Counted from the stretch's first letter, positions 1 to 8,673 are shown. The stretch: DNA of 64,000 nt from Candidatus Woesearchaeota archaeon (GCA_018661705.1 JABJHR010000019.1:124001-188000), one strand, 5' to 3'. Notes: generated from the letters alone by a model not told the origin. Numbers and translations are program-made.

Positions 1-719
1 GTAATAAATCAGATGTTCTTATTAATTCAAAAATAGGGAATTCTCCTTTTTATGGAAAAAGTTTTATTATTGGTGATTTAAAAAAATCCTTTGAATGTAC
101 TCTTAAACGCTTAAAACGTGATAACATTAATATTTTATTTTTACACAATCCTCGTACAGAAATTCATGATTATGACTCTATTCACCAGTTTATGGATGAA
201 TTAAAGCGAGATGGTAAAATTAATTTTAAAGGAATTAGTTTAGCTAAAGGATATGACTATAGTTCTATTGATCTTAATCGTTTTGATGTTGTTCAAGATG
301 ATGCAAACTTATTATCTATGGATTATAAAAAATTGATTCTATCTGAAAAAACCTTATTTATGGCACGATCTCCCTTGGCTAGTGGATTATTAAGTGGGAA
401 TATAGCCCCTAACACAGTTTTTGAGAAAAATGATCACCGATCCTTCTGGTTAAAGGGTGATCGTTTAATTTCATTAATGAAACGTGTTGATAAAATTAGG
501 GGACAAAGTAATCTTTTATTACCAATTATTGCAAGGAAATTTCTTCTTGAAGACACACAAATTAATCGTATTATCTTTGGAATAAAAAAGAAAGAACATG
601 TAGATGATTTGTTGCGAGATTTATCTACTCCGTTACTTCCTGAAAAACTTAGGAATAATTTGTATTTATTATTTAAACAGGATTTTGGATTGATTGATGA
701 GAAACATTTAAGATATTAA
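1..719 (+). CDS. Aldo/keto reductase family protein, 3' part
   Basis: The frame is open from base 3, so the start lies before the window; about 238 codons remain. The translation has the aldo/keto reductase pattern 'LKRLKRDNINILFLHNP' (about bases 105-155), which matches the beta-strand/active-site region where these (beta/alpha)8 NAD(P)H oxidoreductases carry the conserved histidine, followed by a helix-rich C-terminal half. The specific substrate cannot be read from the sequence. It precedes a radical SAM gene that has its own promoter, so they need not share an operon. An ATG at 192 is internal and is not the real start. Confidence 0.7.
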   Translation, partial: NKSDVLINSKIGNSPFYGKSFIIGDLKKSFECTLKRLKRDNINILFLHNPRTEIHDYDSIHQFMDELKRDGKINFKGISLAKGYDYSSIDLNRFDVVQDDANLLSMDYKKLILSEKTLFMARSPLASGLLSGNIAPNTVFEKNDHRSFWLKGDRLISLMKRVDKIRGQSNLLLPIIARKFLLEDTQINRIIFGIKKKEHVDDLLRDLSTPLLPEKLRNNLYLLFKQDFGLIDEKHLRY

Positions 720-775
720 TTGTAATAATCATTCTTCTTACTTAAAAAATATAAATGCAAGCAAATATCTATATG

Positions 776-787
776 TTTTTATATAAC
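776..787 (+). promoter_or_regulatory. Archaeal TATA box of the radical SAM gene at 807
   Basis: The sequence TTTTTATATAAC is centred about 26 bases before the ATG at 807. That spacing puts the transcription start at or next to the start codon, so a leaderless mRNA is expected. No Shine-Dalgarno motif is visible. Confidence 0.55.
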
Positions 788-806
788 AAATAAAAAAACA
801 CATAAA

Positions 807-2255
807 ATGGTCAAAGAAAAGCATAATATCAAACATAACCCTAATTTAAACATAACTCTGATTCATCCATTTACAATAGTTCCACCTTTTGGGATTATGT
901 CAATTGCATCTGTTCTTGAAAAAAATGGTTTTAATGTGAAAATAGTAGCTTACAATAAAGAAAAAATCCCTGTAAAACAAATTCTTACTGATATCAAGGA
1001 TGCTAATCTTATAGGTATTTCCACATATACCATGCCTATGCTTAAAGAGGCAGTAAGAATAACTAGAATTATCAAAAAATATTCAAATGCATTGCTTGTT
1101 TGGGGTGGTGTTCATGCAACTTTATTTCCTCACAAATCACTGCAGGAATTTAATCTTGAATGTGTTGCGATTAATGAGGGGGACTTTACAATGTTGGACA
1201 TTGCTAAGGCTGTTCGTGATAACAAATCCTTTGACAAAGTTAAAGGAATTTATGTATGGAAAAATAAAAAGGTACATTTTACAGGTGTGCGTGAACCAAT
1301 TTTTGATATGAAATTATTACCTAAATATGCTTGGCACCTTATTGATCCAAGAAAATATATTTCTATTAATTTAATTACTAGAAGAAAATCAATCCTACTG
1401 GTGGAAAGTCGTGGATGTCCTTATAACTGTTCATTTTGCTATGTTAATAATATGTTTGGAAGAAAATGGAGGGGAAGATCTCCTAAGGAAGTTGTGGAAG
1501 AGATGGATTTTTTAAATAGAAAGTTTAAAATATCTCATTTTGACTTTTTAGATGACTTGCCTTTTGGCGGTAGCAAATCTGAAATGATAACTTTTTGTAA
1601 TCTAATCAAAAACAAAAATTATACTTGGACTTGTGACTACAGGGTTAATTGTGCCGATTTTGAGGTTTTAAAAGCAATGAAACAATGTGGTTGTAAATAT
1701 ATCTACTATGGTGTTGAGTCTGGTTCACCAAAAATCCTTAAATTACTAAGAAAAGCAACAACACCTAAGATGATTATTCGTGCTTTTGATCTTACTAATA
1801 AAGTAGGAATTAATTCAATGGCAGGGTTTATTTGTGGGTTTCCTGATGAAACAATTGCAGACTTAAAATTAACCTATAAACTTGCAAAAAGAATCAAAGC
1901 AACTAAAACAAGGCTTGCAAAATATGTTCCATATCCTGGTGGGGACTTATATCAATTAGCTGTTCAAAGAGGTTTTAAAATTCCAAGTAAAACCATTGAC
2001 TTTGCATATATGGGTGATTATAAAGCAGGTAATCTTAATTTATCAAGTATCCCTGACAGAGTTTTTGAAAAATACAAAAAAAAGATAGAATACATGACAA
2101 TCCCTAATTCAATAAAATTTGCGTTTAAACATAATGAGTTTATCTTTTTACCATATTTTATTCTTGATACTTTGCCCGCTTCTATAAGTCAGAAGTTAAT
2201 TACATTAATAAAAGTATTTACATGGCCCATTAAGTTCCTTCTTAAAAAGAAATAA
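807..2255 (+). CDS. B12-binding-domain radical SAM protein
   Basis: 482 aa. The N-terminal ~150 residues look like the cobalamin-binding Rossmann domain of class B radical SAM enzymes ('PPFGIMSIASVLEKNGFNV', later 'GGVHATLFP'). The radical SAM core follows with 'ESRGCPYNCSFC' (bases ~1405-1440), the CX3CX2C ligand set for the 4Fe-4S cluster, and an internal 'YYGVESGSPKIL' motif typical of this family. The C-terminal ~100 residues are basic and hydrophobic. Relatives act as methyltransferases or in lipid/glycan tailoring; the substrate here is unknown. A very similar architecture recurs at 48474 and 58140 in the window's glycan island, and a sugar-nucleotide cluster lies just downstream, so a surface-polymer role is an inference. 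Confidence 0.8.
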   Translation: MVKEKHNIKHNPNLNITLIHPFTIVPPFGIMSIASVLEKNGFNVKIVAYNKEKIPVKQILTDIKDANLIGISTYTMPMLKEAVRITRIIKKYSNALLVWGGVHATLFPHKSLQEFNLECVAINEGDFTMLDIAKAVRDNKSFDKVKGIYVWKNKKVHFTGVREPIFDMKLLPKYAWHLIDPRKYISINLITRRKSILLVESRGCPYNCSFCYVNNMFGRKWRGRSPKEVVEEMDFLNRKFKISHFDFLDDLPFGGSKSEMITFCNLIKNKNYTWTCDYRVNCADFEVLKAMKQCGCKYIYYGVESGSPKILKLLRKATTPKMIIRAFDLTNKVGINSMAGFICGFPDETIADLKLTYKLAKRIKATKTRLAKYVPYPGGDLYQLAVQRGFKIPSKTIDFAYMGDYKAGNLNLSSIPDRVFEKYKKKIEYMTIPNSIKFAFKHNEFIFLPYFILDTLPASISQKLITLIKVFTWPIKFLLKKK

Positions 2256-2382
2256 GCAAATTATGATTCATTAATTTTGCAAGGATTCATCTTACTTTTT
2301 TGTGTAGTTGGATTTCGTTTATTCATCAGAATTATTTGAGAAAATTTATATGTCTAAGTTCCCCTGACTTTATAATGTAATC

Positions 2383-2880
2383 CTATTTAATCACTTTCAT
2401 TTCAAAGATAATCTGTTTATACATCTCTCCAAATATCATGCCAAACATATTACGGAATCTTTTTGGTATTATTTTAGCAATAAAATTATTTGGGATTAAA
2501 TCTCTTCTTGTTATTCTGTAAAAAACGGGATTTTTCCTTGACATATGTGTTCTATTTTTGTCTGCAAATACACTAAATGTATCTAAATGAAAAAAGAATT
2601 TATGGTATGGGTTAAATGCTGTTCTACAATTATAATATGGGACTATTATTTTCCATGTTGCTTTATTTTTTGAGATTCTATACAATTCTTTTATTGTTTC
2701 TTCATAAAAGTCTAATTCTTCTAAGACCATATTTATGTATATTTGATTGAATGTATCAGCTTTGAATGGGTATGGGAATTTATTTAAATCATGGATTATA
2801 TCAATTCCTGGACCTTTTATGAAATCTAAATTAACCCATCCTTTTTTTACTTTATATCCACAACCCATATTTAATTTCAT
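2383..2880 (-). CDS. Small class I SAM-dependent methyltransferase-like protein
   Basis: 165 aa. The protein begins 'MKLNMGCGYKVKKGWVNLDF', the glycine-rich SAM-binding loop followed by the acidic strand end (NLD) seen in short methyltransferases that act next to glycosyltransferases. The middle resembles 'YINMVLEELDFYEETIKELYRI', the post-II segment. It is shorter than the usual 200-250 aa, with little room for a substrate domain. The gene is last in a minus-strand run after the aminotransferase at 2908 (27-base gap), which suggests modification of a sugar made by that pathway. The exact target is unknown. Confidence 0.6.
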   Translation of the reverse strand: MKLNMGCGYKVKKGWVNLDFIKGPGIDIIHDLNKFPYPFKADTFNQIYINMVLEELDFYEETIKELYRISKNKATWKIIVPYYNCRTAFNPYHKFFFHLDTFSVFADKNRTHMSRKNPVFYRITRRDLIPNNFIAKIIPKRFRNMFGMIFGEMYKQIIFEMKVIK

Positions 2881-2907
2881 TATCTACCCTCATAAATCTT
2901 TATTATT

Positions 2908-4008
2908 CTAATTACTAACTTCTTTTACTGATTCAATAATTTCTTTTATTTCCTCTTCACTCATGTCAGTGAATGTTGGTAAACAAATCCCTTTATTTGA
3001 AAGTAGTTTACTAACAGGTGAGGCTGAATCATCTTTGTATGGTGTCATCATACTCAATGGAAAGAAAAACTTTCTAGAATCAATTCCTTTTTCTTTAAGT
3101 TTTTCAATTAATTCATCTCTTGAAATTGGAAATTCATCCTTAATAAGAATACAATACATCCAATATACATTTTTTGCCCATTCTTTTTTCGGTGGCAAAG
3201 TAATTCCTTTTATGTCTTTCAAATGTTTGTTATAAAGTTCTGCAATTTTAATTCTTTTTTCAATAAATTCATTTATTTGTTCAAGTTGTGCTAAACCAAC
3301 TGCTGCTTGTAGGTTAGTGATCCTGTAATTATAACCAATTATCTCATGCCAGTATCTTTTACTCTCATCCATACCATGATTTTTAAGAACTCTCATCTTA
3401 TTTGCGAGTTTTTTATCATTTGTTATGCACATTCCACCTTCTCCTGTTGTGATAATTTTATTTCCATAAAAAGAGAAACACCCGATATCACCAATGCCAC
3501 CTACTTTCCCCCCTTTATACTCTGCCCCATGTGCTTCTGCACAATCTTCTATTACAAATAATTTATTTTCTTTTGCTATTTTCATAATTTTATCCATATC
3601 ACATGGGTGGCCATATATGTGTACTGGAATTATTGCTTTTGTGTTTGGGGTGATTTTATCTTTTATTAATTTAGGATCCATACACCAAGTATCTTCTTCA
3701 ACATCAACAAGAATTGGTTTTGCGCCTGTATATAACACAGCATTTGCTGTTGCCGCAAACGTGTAATCAGGTATAATCACTTCATCTCCTTTTCCTATTC
3801 CTAATGCCATTAATGCTAAATGAATCGCGACTGTTCCATTGCTACATGAAACTCCATGTTTGACATTACAAAAATCTGCAAATTTTTCTTCAAATTTCTC
3901 AACAAATTTTCCTGCAGAACTTATCCAACCTGTTTCTATGCATTCTGTAACATACTTTAATTCATTTCCTTTTAATGTTGGCTTCGCAATTGGTATCTTG
4001 AGGTTCAT
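2908..4008 (-). CDS. DegT/DnrJ/EryC1/StrS sugar aminotransferase (perosamine synthase-like)
   Basis: 366 aa, normal for this PLP-dependent fold type I family. Motifs seen: 'GVSCSNGTVAIHLALMALG' near residue 52, 'IEDCAEAHG' with Asp155 for the pyridine nitrogen, and 'CFSFYGNKIITTGEGG' with Lys184 as the Schiff-base lysine. The C-terminal motif 'PVSKLLSNKGICLPTF' is also typical. It follows the GDP-mannose 4,6-dehydratase gene by 17 bases. That dehydratase makes GDP-4-keto-6-deoxymannose, the substrate of GDP-perosamine synthase, so this is the most economical assignment. Other 4-amino sugars remain possible. Confidence 0.78.
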   Translation of the reverse strand: MNLKIPIAKPTLKGNELKYVTECIETGWISSAGKFVEKFEEKFADFCNVKHGVSCSNGTVAIHLALMALGIGKGDEVIIPDYTFAATANAVLYTGAKPILVDVEEDTWCMDPKLIKDKITPNTKAIIPVHIYGHPCDMDKIMKIAKENKLFVIEDCAEAHGAEYKGGKVGGIGDIGCFSFYGNKIITTGEGGMCITNDKKLANKMRVLKNHGMDESKRYWHEIIGYNYRITNLQAAVGLAQLEQINEFIEKRIKIAELYNKHLKDIKGITLPPKKEWAKNVYWMYCILIKDEFPISRDELIEKLKEKGIDSRKFFFPLSMMTPYKDDSASPVSKLLSNKGICLPTFTDMSEEEIKEIIESVKEVSN

Positions 4009-4025
4009 CTGATTTTAATTTTTTT

Positions 4026-5075
4026 CTAGCTTTTTTTATGTCTTTTAACAATATCCATGTTATGTGGAAAGCTTGGTGCGTCCCATGGGAATATTTCTCC
4101 TTTTAAACATCTTTCCCATCTTTCAACATCTGCTTTTACCATGATTCCAACTAATTCTTTAAATGTTACTCTGGGTTTCCATCCTAAACTCTCTTTTAAT
4201 TTTGTTGGATCACCCAATAATAAATTAACATCCTTTGGTCTAATTAACATTTCATCAGTTCTGACATAATCTTCTGGATTTAAGTTTACATGTGAAAAGG
4301 CTTCATTAACAAATTCTAGGACTGAATGAGTTTCTCCTGTTGCACATACTAAATCATTTGGTTTATCTTGTTGTAACATCATCCACATTGCTTCAACATA
4401 TTCTGGTGCGTAGCCCCAATCTCTTTTTGCAGAAGTATTTCCTAAAACTAATTCATTTTGTAATCCTAATTTAATTCTTGCAACTGAATTAGTTATTTTT
4501 CTTGTAACAAAATCTAATCCTCTTAATGGGGATTCATGATTAAATAAGATTCCATTGCATGCAAAAATATTATATGCTTCTCTATATATCCTCATGTTAT
4601 GAAATGCGGCAAGTTTAGCAACAGCATAAGGTGAGTTTGGCATAAATGGTGTTTTTTCTGTTTGTGGTGTTTCTTGTACTGTTCCAAAAAGTTCACTTGT
4701 TGATGCTTGATATAATTTAATATCTTTTTTTAGATGTCTTATTATCTCAAGTATTCTAGTTGTGCCACTTCCATCAATTTCAGATGTTAATAATGGTTGA
4801 TCAAAGCTAGCTCCAACATAACTTTGTGCGGCTAAGTTGTAAATCTCATCGGGATCAGAAACAGTTATGGCTTCTAATAAAGATGCCATATCTGCCATAT
4901 CCGCCGGTATTAATGTGACTTTTTCAAACACTTCTGTTGCTTGTAATCTCCAAAAATTAGGTGTAGAACTTCGTCTAAATGTTCCAAATACTTTATATCC
5001 TTTGTCTAACAAAAACTTTGCTAAGTAGGCTCCATCTTGTCCTGTTATTCCAGTTATTAATGCTTTTTTTGCCAT
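4026..5075 (-). CDS. gmd: GDP-mannose 4,6-dehydratase
   Basis: 349 aa, the usual length. It is an extended short-chain dehydrogenase with an N-terminal NADP-binding loop 'ALITGITGQDGAYLAKFLL', the Gmd-specific 'RRSS' stretch, the catalytic 'SPYAVAKLAAFHNMRIYREAY' type YxxxK segment, and 'FNHESPLRG', a signature of this family. It converts GDP-D-mannose to GDP-4-keto-6-deoxy-D-mannose in the cytoplasm. It is first in a minus-strand operon with the aminotransferase and a small methyltransferase. A TTTATAAA box at 5133-5140, nearly palindromic, could serve this gene and the divergent glycosyltransferase. Confidence 0.88.
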   Translation of the reverse strand: MAKKALITGITGQDGAYLAKFLLDKGYKVFGTFRRSSTPNFWRLQATEVFEKVTLIPADMADMASLLEAITVSDPDEIYNLAAQSYVGASFDQPLLTSEIDGSGTTRILEIIRHLKKDIKLYQASTSELFGTVQETPQTEKTPFMPNSPYAVAKLAAFHNMRIYREAYNIFACNGILFNHESPLRGLDFVTRKITNSVARIKLGLQNELVLGNTSAKRDWGYAPEYVEAMWMMLQQDKPNDLVCATGETHSVLEFVNEAFSHVNLNPEDYVRTDEMLIRPKDVNLLLGDPTKLKESLGWKPRVTFKELVGIMVKADVERWERCLKGEIFPWDAPSFPHNMDIVKRHKKS

Positions 5076-5132
5076 TTTAGAGTTTTGAGCATTTGTCTCT
5101 TTTTAAAATTTGTGAATATGCTTCAAGTAAAC

Positions 5133-5140
5133 TTTATAAA
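5133..5140 (+). promoter_or_regulatory. TATA box of the glycosyltransferase at 5164
   Basis: TTTATAAA is centred 27 bases before the ATG at 5164. This spacing favours that ATG over the TTG at 5146 and predicts a leaderless transcript. Because the motif is self-complementary it may also drive the divergent gmd operon, though it is then about 60 bases from that start. Confidence 0.55.
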
Positions 5141-5163
5141 CGGAATTGTTATCTTCCTATATA

Positions 5164-6387
5164 ATGATTCCGCTAGATAATAATCTACAAAAAGTTATTT
5201 TCTTTACAAATGGTCTTGTTGGTGTTGGGGGTGCAGAGAGGGTGCTTTTGGAAGCAGCTCTTTATTTTCAGAAAAAAAAGATTGATGTTATTATCGTGAC
5301 CTTTGTTTTAGATGATGTTTCTTTGATGAATTATAAACATAAATTGAAAATAGTTAATTTAGCAAGTTTTAACTATTTTAAACGAATATTTCTTTTGAGA
5401 AAATCAATAAAAAAATTTAAACCAAATATAATTATCGGTCAGAGTAGTTTAGATTGTATGTATCTTTATTTGTCTTTATTTTTTACTCAATTTAAATATA
5501 TTAGTTATGTTCATGGTTCTTTATTTTGGCTTGAGAATGATTTTTTGAAATATGCACTTATTCACAAACAAGTATTTAATAAAATTAGAAATTCTGTGGT
5601 GGGTCATAAACAGTTTGTTTCCAAAAAAATAAATAAAACTCTTTTTCAAGGTTTATTCTATAATCTTGTTGCTCTTGTTGAGTATTTTGGTGTGAGAAAA
5701 GCAAAGGCAGTAATTGTTTTAACTAAGCAAATAAAGTGGGAAGTTAAAAAGTTGTACAATAAAAACTCAATTATTATTAGGGGCTGTATTGATAAAAAAT
5801 TATTTAATTACAAACCAAAGATAAAAATTAAAAAAAGGCATAACATTAAAAATAAAACAGTTATTCTAAGTGTTGGCCGTTTAGATTATAGAAAAAGAAT
5901 TGATGTTCTAATTAAATCTTTTTTTAATTTATGTTCTAATCATAGAAACCTTGTATTGATGATTGGGGGGAAAGGTCCTGATAAAGAACGTTTAACTAAA
6001 ATAATTAACGAACCTAAATATAAAAAACACAGGGATAAAGTTATCATGTTAGGATTTGTTAAGAATGATGAATATTTTGATTATTTGGCAGGTTGTGATA
6101 TTTTTGCATTTCCAAGTTGGACAACGTCTGGTATTCCTACTTACGAGGCCCTTGCCATAGGTAAAAAAGTTATTTGGACAACAGAAGCAGAAGAACCAAT
6201 TTTAAAACATCTAAATGTTTATCTTGCAGATCCAACTGTAACAAATTTTACTAAGGCTATAGAAAAGTCATTAAATTCCAAATTATGTCAGCCTCCAAAT
6301 TTAAGAGAACATACGTGGGATAAGTATTTTGGGAAATTATTTGTGTTAGCTAAAAAAGTAGTAAAAAAGGATACTCATATGGTATAA
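5164..6387 (+). CDS. Glycosyltransferase, GT4-type
   Basis: 407 aa from the ATG at 5164. The N-terminal GT-B domain starts 'VIFFTNGLVGVGGAERVLLEAALYF', with the GG(A)ER motif of family 4 enzymes. The C-terminal nucleotide-binding domain has 'ILSVGRLDYRKRIDVLIKSF', 'LMIGGKGPDKERL' and 'FAFPSWTTSGIPTYEALAIG', where the acidic ExxE-type region sits. Presumably it transfers a sugar from a nucleotide donor to a lipid- or protein-linked glycan at the cytoplasmic face. It is divergent from the GDP-deoxysugar operon, so its donor may be that product, but this is not shown by the sequence. Confidence 0.75.
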   Translation: MIPLDNNLQKVIFFTNGLVGVGGAERVLLEAALYFQKKKIDVIIVTFVLDDVSLMNYKHKLKIVNLASFNYFKRIFLLRKSIKKFKPNIIIGQSSLDCMYLYLSLFFTQFKYISYVHGSLFWLENDFLKYALIHKQVFNKIRNSVVGHKQFVSKKINKTLFQGLFYNLVALVEYFGVRKAKAVIVLTKQIKWEVKKLYNKNSIIIRGCIDKKLFNYKPKIKIKKRHNIKNKTVILSVGRLDYRKRIDVLIKSFFNLCSNHRNLVLMIGGKGPDKERLTKIINEPKYKKHRDKVIMLGFVKNDEYFDYLAGCDIFAFPSWTTSGIPTYEALAIGKKVIWTTEAEEPILKHLNVYLADPTVTNFTKAIEKSLNSKLCQPPNLREHTWDKYFGKLFVLAKKVVKKDTHMV

Positions 6388-6423
6388 ACATAAGACCTTT
6401 TTCTTTTGTTTTTGTATTCCTTC

Positions 6424-6438
6424 CAAAACCTTTATAAA
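6424..6438 (+). promoter_or_regulatory. BRE/TATA promoter of the protease-RimK pair
   Basis: CAAAACC followed by TTTATAAA (6431-6438) forms a classical archaeal BRE plus TATA box. The TATA centre is 27 bases before the ATG at 6462, so the transcript is expected to be leaderless. The same CAAAACCTTTATA string precedes the genes at 33788, 38213 and 42705. Confidence 0.65.
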
Positions 6439-6461
6439 CCCAAATAAAGTAATAGGATTTT

Positions 6462-6836
6462 ATGTTAAATATTCAAAAATACAAAAATAAAACAATTATT
6501 GGGTTGTATGAAAAGGTAGTTTTACAAGGTAATGGCGGTATAAAAAAAGAGATCTTAGCTAGGATAGACACTGGTGCAACAAGAAGTTCAATTGATGTAA
6601 AATTAGCTGCTAGCTTAAAATTAGGGCCTGTATTGAAAACTAAGATTGTAAAAAGTGCCCACGGAACTACTCTTAGGCCAATTGTTGAAGGAACAGTCGA
6701 GGTTGCAAGTAAAAAAATCACATCACATTTTACAATTGCTGATAGATCAAAAATGAAATATAGGGTTTTGATTGGTCAAGATGTATTAAAACAAGAGGAA
6801 TTTTTAATTGATCCTTTAGAGCCAAAAGAGATATAA
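6462..6836 (+). CDS. Retropepsin-like aspartic protease (putative ATP-dependent zinc protease family, PF05618)
   Basis: 124 aa. The sequence 'ILARIDTGATRSSIDVKLA' contains the DTGA(T/S) catalytic motif of single-domain retropepsin-like proteases, followed by 'GTTLRPIVEGTVEV' and 'RVLIGQDVL', the second conserved part of this family. Members are often encoded beside RimK-type ligases, as here: the ATP-grasp gene begins 46 bases downstream. As a single-lobe protease it would act as a dimer. The partner may be a substrate modified by the ligase, which is inference. Family assignment is good; true proteolytic activity is not proven. Confidence 0.75.
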   Translation: MLNIQKYKNKTIIGLYEKVVLQGNGGIKKEILARIDTGATRSSIDVKLAASLKLGPVLKTKIVKSAHGTTLRPIVEGTVEVASKKITSHFTIADRSKMKYRVLIGQDVLKQEEFLIDPLEPKEI

Positions 6837-6882
6837 TTGTCTGATTTCATAAGTTTAATGATTTTAGATTATAAAATTGAAA

Positions 6883-7992
6883 ATGAAAATAAAAAAACCA
6901 AAAGTAAGTATGAATGCGGCTGTAATTAGTCTTGGTAGTGTTAGTTCCAAATGGACTTTAGAAGCAATGGAGAAATACTTTGATAAGGTTGATAAAATAG
7001 ATATTCGTGAATTAGAAGTTAAGTTAGGTGGGAAAAAAATTGAAGTTTTGTATAAAAATGAACCTTTGGGAGAATATGATTGTATTTATGCAAAGGGTTC
7101 TCACAAATATGCTCAAATTTTAAGGGCTATTACGGCTGCTTATTCTAAGAGTTGTTATATGCCTATTGTTTCAAGTGCTTTTACTCTTGGTCACAATAAG
7201 CTTTTGACACAGATGAAATTGCAAGAATTAGGTATTCCGATGCCTCTTGCGTATTTAACGCCAACTACTGCTGCTGCAAAAAAACTACTAAAAGCAATTA
7301 ATTATCCTATTGTTATGAAGTTTCCAGAGGGGACCCACGGTAAGGGTGTAATGTTTGCTGATAGTTTTGCTAGTGCAAATTCTATGTTGGATGCACTTAC
7401 TACTTTAAATCAACCATTTATTATTCAAGAATATGTTGAAACTGGTGGTTCAGATATCAGAGCTTTTGTTATTGGTGACAAGGTTGTAGCATCAATAGAA
7501 CGAAAAGCAGATGTTGAAGAAAAAAGAGCAAATATTCATTCTGGTGGTTCGGCTGAACCAATTGAACTTGATTCACATACAAAAAAAATTGCAGTTAGGG
7601 CTTCTCAGGCTTTAGGTTGTGGTATCAGTGGTGTTGATTTACTTTTGGGTGTAAAGGGCCCAATGATCATAGAGATTAACTTGAGTCCTGGTTTACAAGG
7701 CATTAGTAAAGCAACAAATCTTAACATTGCAGATAAAATTGCTAAACACTTATATGAAAATGCAGCGAAATTAAAATTAGAACGGGAAAGTAAGGTTAAA
7801 ACTTCTGATATTTTGAATGAATGCGGTATTGATACTGATTTTGATGCTCCAAAAGAAATAATTACTAATTTGTCTATAAGGGGTAAAAGGATTGTTTTAC
7901 CTGAAATTATTACAAATTTAAGTGATTTTGATGAGAAAAATGAAGTGGTAATTCATGCAAAGAAAGGCAGGGTTATTATTAATAAATTTTAA
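6883..7992 (+). CDS. RimK-type ATP-grasp ligase
   Basis: 369 aa from the ATG at 6883 (a TTG two codons upstream is also possible). The core shows ATP-grasp features: 'NKLLTQMKLQELGIPMPLAYL', 'PIVMKFPEGTHGKGVMFADS' (nucleotide-binding lysine and glycine loop), 'FIIQEYVETGGSDIRAFVIG', and the metal site 'GVDLLLGVKGPMIIEINLSPG'. This is the alpha-L-glutamate ligase group (RimK, LysX, CofF). It is 70 or so residues longer than RimK owing to a C-terminal extension of unknown role. Pairing with the retropepsin-like gene matches known RimK neighbourhoods. Whether it modifies a ribosomal protein, a cofactor or another peptide cannot be told. Confidence 0.78.
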   Translation: MKIKKPKVSMNAAVISLGSVSSKWTLEAMEKYFDKVDKIDIRELEVKLGGKKIEVLYKNEPLGEYDCIYAKGSHKYAQILRAITAAYSKSCYMPIVSSAFTLGHNKLLTQMKLQELGIPMPLAYLTPTTAAAKKLLKAINYPIVMKFPEGTHGKGVMFADSFASANSMLDALTTLNQPFIIQEYVETGGSDIRAFVIGDKVVASIERKADVEEKRANIHSGGSAEPIELDSHTKKIAVRASQALGCGISGVDLLLGVKGPMIIEINLSPGLQGISKATNLNIADKIAKHLYENAAKLKLERESKVKTSDILNECGIDTDFDAPKEIITNLSIRGKRIVLPEIITNLSDFDEKNEVVIHAKKGRVIINKF

Positions 7993-8289
7993 TCTGTGGG
8001 TTGATTGTGTTCTGTGTTATTCTTTTTAATCTATTTCATTTAATTTTTAGAAATTTCTTTTTATATGTCAGTATATACCCAGTCTATTGGCTGGCGGTTT
8101 TTGACATTTTGTTACCTTTTTGTAACAACTGCTTTTTTATAATTTATAAGGACAAAGAATAAATATACAATATGCCTTATGATAATCATAACTGCTTAAC
8201 AAAGCCTTTTGTGTGTTTTGTATCTCTTGTATTTTTAATATAATCTGGCTTTGGCATTTAGATCAGTAAATATCTAAGGGGGGGGAAAA
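7993..8289 (+). promoter_or_regulatory. 297-base regulatory region upstream of the receiver gene, with a 20-bp inverted repeat at 8109-8128
   Basis: No gene is seen here. TTGTTAC (8109-8115) and GTAACAA (8122-8128) are perfect arms around a 6-base T-rich spacer, a plausible operator. A TATA-like stretch, TTTTATAATTTATAA, follows at 8135-8149. A run of eight G (8278-8285) directly before the GTG at 8290 works as an unusually G-rich Shine-Dalgarno site. A leader of roughly 120 bases would result if the 8135 box is used. Confidence 0.4.
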
Positions 8290-8673
8290 GTGGAAGAAGT
8301 TAAAAAAAATGTATTAATTGTTGATGATGAACCACATATTGTAAACCTTATCAAGCTTAGCTTGAACAAAGAGAAGTATGATGTGACTGGTGCTTATTCT
8401 GCAAGAGAAGCACTAATGCATATGGAAAAAGCAATTCCTGATATAGTTGTTTTAGATTTAATGATGCCAGGGATTAATGGTTATGAATTGTGTAAAGCAT
8501 TAAGAGAGAATCCTAAAACAAGGGATGTTCCTGTTTTAATTTTAAGTGCTAAATCACAAATGAATGATAAATTACATGCTATTGATGTTGGGGCAGACGA
8601 TTACATGACAAAACCATTTGATCCAATGGAACTTGTCAAAAGAATAAAACTTAACCTTAACATGGAACAGTAA
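8290..8673 (+). CDS. Stand-alone response regulator receiver (CheY-like)
   Basis: 127 aa, starting at a GTG behind the G8 run. It is a complete receiver: acidic pair Asp12-Asp13 ('LIVDDEP'), phosphoacceptor Asp56 ('VVLDLMMPG'), the switch Ser86 ('LILSAKS') and Lys108 ('DDYMTKPFDP'). There is no output domain, so it signals through protein contacts or as a phosphorelay. It is the first gene of a signalling block with an HTH-receiver protein and two histidine kinases; the kinases downstream are the natural phosphodonors. The receiver is close in sequence to the one inside the next protein, which suggests duplication. Confidence 0.85.
   Translation: MEEVKKNVLIVDDEPHIVNLIKLSLNKEKYDVTGAYSAREALMHMEKAIPDIVVLDLMMPGINGYELCKALRENPKTRDVPVLILSAKSQMNDKLHAIDVGADDYMTKPFDPMELVKRIKLNLNMEQ

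Noticed and set aside
8101-8143. TTGACA at 8101 and TATAAT at 8138, as a possible sigma-70 promoter
   Set aside because: The spacer is 31 bases; sigma-70 promoters need about 16-18. The two motifs are expected by chance in AT-rich DNA.
7993-8289. A hidden small gene in the 297-base gap
   Set aside because: Reading frames are short and lack ribosome binding sites; the visible signals are regulatory.
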